Made by a program: the position numbers and the translations under genes. Positions 62,170 through 64,000 of a stretch of 64,000 nt of DNA are shown in pieces. Source of the stretch: Alkaliphilus metalliredigens QYMF (GTDB lineage: Bacteria > Bacillota > Clostridia > Peptostreptococcales > Natronincolaceae); contig NC_009633.1 in the NCBI RefSeq assembly GCF_000016985.1, positions 4,383,539-4,447,538 of the forward strand, written 5' to 3'. The notes beneath the pieces are model-generated. The model ran no database searches and had not been told where the DNA came from. It saw only the letters and a list, made by a program, of their open reading frames with translations. Within the stretch, counting starts at the first letter, position 1. Every line of letters begins with the position of its first letter.

Positions 62170-62261
62170 TGGCGGAGAAGGCGGGATTCGAACCCGCGCG
62201 CCGCATACACGACCTAACGGTTTAGCAAACCGTCCTCTTGAGCCTACTTGAGTACTTCTCC
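62170..62261 (-). tRNA. tRNA-Ser (GCT)
   Basis: 92 nt with long variable arm. Confidence 0.95.
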
Positions 62262-62275
62262 ATATTTTGTTTTAA

Positions 62276-62364
<89 letters not shown>

Positions 62365-62372
62365 TTAATTGA

Positions 62373-62448
62373 TGGTGACCCATCCGCGACTCGAACGCGG
62401 GACACCCTGATTAAAAGTCAGGTGCTCTACCGACTGAGCTAATGGGTC
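62373..62448 (-). tRNA. tRNA-Lys (TTT)
   Basis: 76 nt, CCA encoded. Confidence 0.95.
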
Positions 62449-62452
62449 AAAA

Positions 62453-62527
62453 TGGAGCGGAAGACGAGATTTGAACTCGCGACCCTCGCCTTGGCAAGGC
62501 GATGCTCTACCACTGAGCCACTTCCGC
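62453..62527 (-). tRNA. tRNA-Gly (GCC)
   Basis: 75 nt, CCA encoded. Confidence 0.95.
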
Positions 62528-62554
62528 ATATCTGTTATTCATTTAGTTTTAAAA

Positions 62555-62637
62555 TGGTGCGGGTGGAGGGACTTGAACCCCCACGGTCGCCCGCTAGATC
62601 CTAAGTCTAGTGCGTCTGCCAATTCCGCCACACCCGC
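62555..62637 (-). tRNA. tRNA-Leu (TAG)
   Basis: 83 nt, CCA encoded. Confidence 0.95.
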
Positions 62638-62672
62638 ATTTGTAATGGATGTTAGCTACTGTACAGCTAACT

Positions 62673-62712
62673 AAGTGACTAACGCCCAATTATAGATTTG
62701 GGTTATCTACTT
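62673..62712. repeat. rrn-spacer hairpin element, copy 7
   Basis: AAGTGACTAACGCCCAATTA / AGATTTGGGTTATCTACTT; diverged from copy 1 but still paired. Confidence 0.6.
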
Positions 62713-62721
62713 ATATTTAAA

Positions 62722-62806
62722 TGGTGGAGGGAGAAGGATTCGAACCTTCGAAGTCGCTGACAACAGATTTACAGTCTGCCCCCTTTGGCCGCTCGGGAAC
62801 CCCTCC
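62722..62806 (-). tRNA. tRNA-Tyr (GTA)
   Basis: 85 nt with long variable arm. Confidence 0.95.
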
Positions 62807-62818
62807 TGATTATGAAAA

Positions 62819-62894
62819 TGGAGCTGGTGATGGGATTCGAACCCGCGACCTGCTGATTACAAATCAGCTGCTCTACCAATTGAGCTACACCAGC
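62819..62894 (-). tRNA. tRNA-Thr (TGT)
   Basis: 76 nt, operon 1 type D stem. Confidence 0.95.
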
Positions 62895-62907
62895 TTATTA
62901 TTTTAAA

Positions 62908-62984
62908 TGGCGACCTGGAAGGGACTCGAACCCTCGACCTCCAGCGTGACAGGCTGGCATTCTAACCAACTGAACTACCAGGCC
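62908..62984 (-). tRNA. tRNA-Asp (GTC)
   Basis: 77 nt, CCA encoded. Confidence 0.95.
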
Positions 62985-63109
62985 GCGTTATTTTCGCAGT
63001 CTCGCATCACAAATTTGTTCACTCCCTTTTGGTCGTGCAAATTTGGTGCGAATGTTGCGTTTAACCTACTACCGATTTACTACAAACGTAAATCGAGTTA
63101 GGTTATAAA

Positions 63110-63185
63110 TGGTGGGCGCAACAGGGCTCGAACCTGTGACCCCCTGCTTGTAAGGCAGGTGCTCTCCCAGCTGAGCTATGCGCCC
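63110..63185 (-). tRNA. tRNA-Val (TAC)
   Basis: 76 nt, CCA encoded. Confidence 0.95.
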
Positions 63186-63197
63186 TGGGAATAAAAA

Positions 63198-63272
63198 TGG
63201 TGACCCCTAGGGGAATCGAACCCCTGTTACCGCCGTGAAAGGGCGGTGTCTTGACCGCTTGACCAAGGGGCC
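63198..63272 (-). tRNA. tRNA-Glu (TTC)
   Basis: 75 nt, CCA encoded. Confidence 0.95.
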
Positions 63273-63278
63273 TTGTAA

Positions 63279-63354
<76 letters not shown>

Positions 63355-63368
63355 TTGTAAATAAAAAG

Positions 63369-63457
63369 TGGTGCCGAAGACCGGAATCGAACCGGTACGA
63401 TCTTGAAGGACCGCAGGATTTTAAGTCCTGTGCGTCTGCCAGTTCCGCCACTTCGGC
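63369..63457 (-). tRNA. tRNA-Leu (TAA)
   Basis: 89 nt with long variable arm. Confidence 0.95.
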
Positions 63458-63462
63458 ATATA

Positions 63463-63537
63463 TGGCTCCTGGGAGAGGACTCGAACCTCCAACCTGTCGG
63501 TTAACAGCCGAATGCTCCACCATTGAGCTACCCAGGA
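63463..63537 (-). tRNA. tRNA-Asn (GTT)
   Basis: 75 nt; first tRNA after 5S in operon 3. Confidence 0.95.
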
Positions 63538-63546
63538 ACAATAAAA

Positions 63547-63661
63547 TATCGCGACGACCTACTCTCCCAGGCAGCTGCCCGCCAAGTACCATCAGCGCTG
63601 AAGGGCTTAACTTCTGTGTTCGGGATGGGAACAGGTGTGACCCCTTCGCTATAGTCACGAT
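63547..63661 (-). rRNA. rrf: 5S ribosomal RNA, operon 3
   Basis: Same as the other two copies. The following 23S-5S spacer is unlike those of operons 1 and 2. Confidence 0.95.
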
Positions 63662-63763
63662 ATTAACTTACCTTCAGTAAGTATTTTTAGAGGAAGTTAT
63701 AAACTTTCGACTTTCTTTTACTTTGAAGTTAATTCAAGGTTAGAAAATCGTAAGTTTCTAACT

Positions 63764-63803
63764 AAGCGACTGCCATGAAATCATAGATTTCAGGCAGCTG
63801 CTT
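63764..63803. repeat. rrn-spacer hairpin element, copy 8
   Basis: AAGCGACTGCCATGAAATC / GATTTCAGGCAGCTGCTT in the 23S-5S spacer of operon 3. Confidence 0.6.
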
Positions 63804-63843
63804 AAGTTCTCTCAAAACTACACAATGTTATGGATATTTCTTT

Positions 63844-64000
63844 TGGTCAAGTCCTCGACCTATTAGTATTGGTCAGCTGAGTACATTACTGCACTTACAC
63901 CTCCAACCTATCAACCAGGTAGTCTTCCTGGGGTCTTACTCTCTTTCGAGATGGGAAATCTTATCTTGAGGGGGGCTTCGTGCTTAGATGCCTTCAGCAC
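63844..64000 (-). rRNA. rrl: 23S ribosomal RNA, operon 3 (3' end only)
   Basis: Last about 157 nt, identical to the same part of operon 1; the remainder lies beyond the window. Confidence 0.97.

Overview
The window looks like a low-GC, spore-forming, amino-acid-fermenting clostridium, and the gene set resembles Alkaliphilus or a close relative. That is an inference from the spore coat genes, the butyrate kinase / phosphotransbutyrylase / 2-oxoacid:ferredoxin oxidoreductase operon under a sigma-54 regulator, the T-box leader, the glmS ribozyme and the several closely packed rRNA operons. Nearly everything is transcribed on the minus strand.

Layout. (1) 1-4200: start of a mannitol PTS gene, two small spore-coat-type genes, a tartrate/D-malate dehydrogenase-like gene and serA behind a T-box whose specifier reads as serine. 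(2) About 4250-25080: an array of short, mostly single-gene cassettes (NUDIX, CPBP protease, GNAT, M50 protease, HicBA toxin-antitoxin, HD hydrolase, flavin-binding protein, DUF3953, methyltransferase, HNH endonuclease, small membrane proteins), separated by about 125-180 bp imperfect palindromes. For seven cassettes the 7-9 bases at the start are the exact reverse complement of those at the end. This is what integron attC sites predict, where G/TTRRRY crossover restores R''/R' complementarity in the excised circle. At the upstream end lies the last 52 codons of a tyrosine recombinase, 72 bp from the first crossover point. I read this as a decaying integron-like array in a Firmicute. It is invaded by a group II intron placed 10 nt from a crossover, a serine-recombinase transposon inside that intron, and an IS1634-type element inside another attC-like site. 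(3) 25145-28857: glmS with its self-cleaving ribozyme and a possible seven-residue leader ORF, then glmM. (4) 28956-39363: a CstA-type transporter and a sigma-54-controlled operon (buk, ptb, buk, P-loop ATPase, ferredoxin, VOR alpha/beta/gamma) with its enhancer-binding protein. (5) 39390-45573: cdaR/cdaA (c-di-AMP synthesis), a three-BON-domain protein, and an acyl-ACP-reductase-like enzyme paired with a class III aminotransferase. (6) 45664-64000: two complete rRNA operons and part of a third, each with 13 or 22 tRNA genes after 5S, and one 2-TM potassium channel gene between operons 2 and 3.

How it fits together. VOR would oxidise branched-chain 2-oxoacids to acyl-CoA, and Ptb/Buk would turn that into ATP plus a branched-chain acid. 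The sigma-54 activator gene lies directly upstream and a well-formed -24/-12 promoter precedes the first buk. CdaA/CdaR and GlmM/GlmS link c-di-AMP and cell-wall precursor supply. They are usually adjacent but here are split by the fermentation operon. Cassette genes have their own ribosome binding sites and many are frameshifted or truncated, so the array is probably no longer well maintained.
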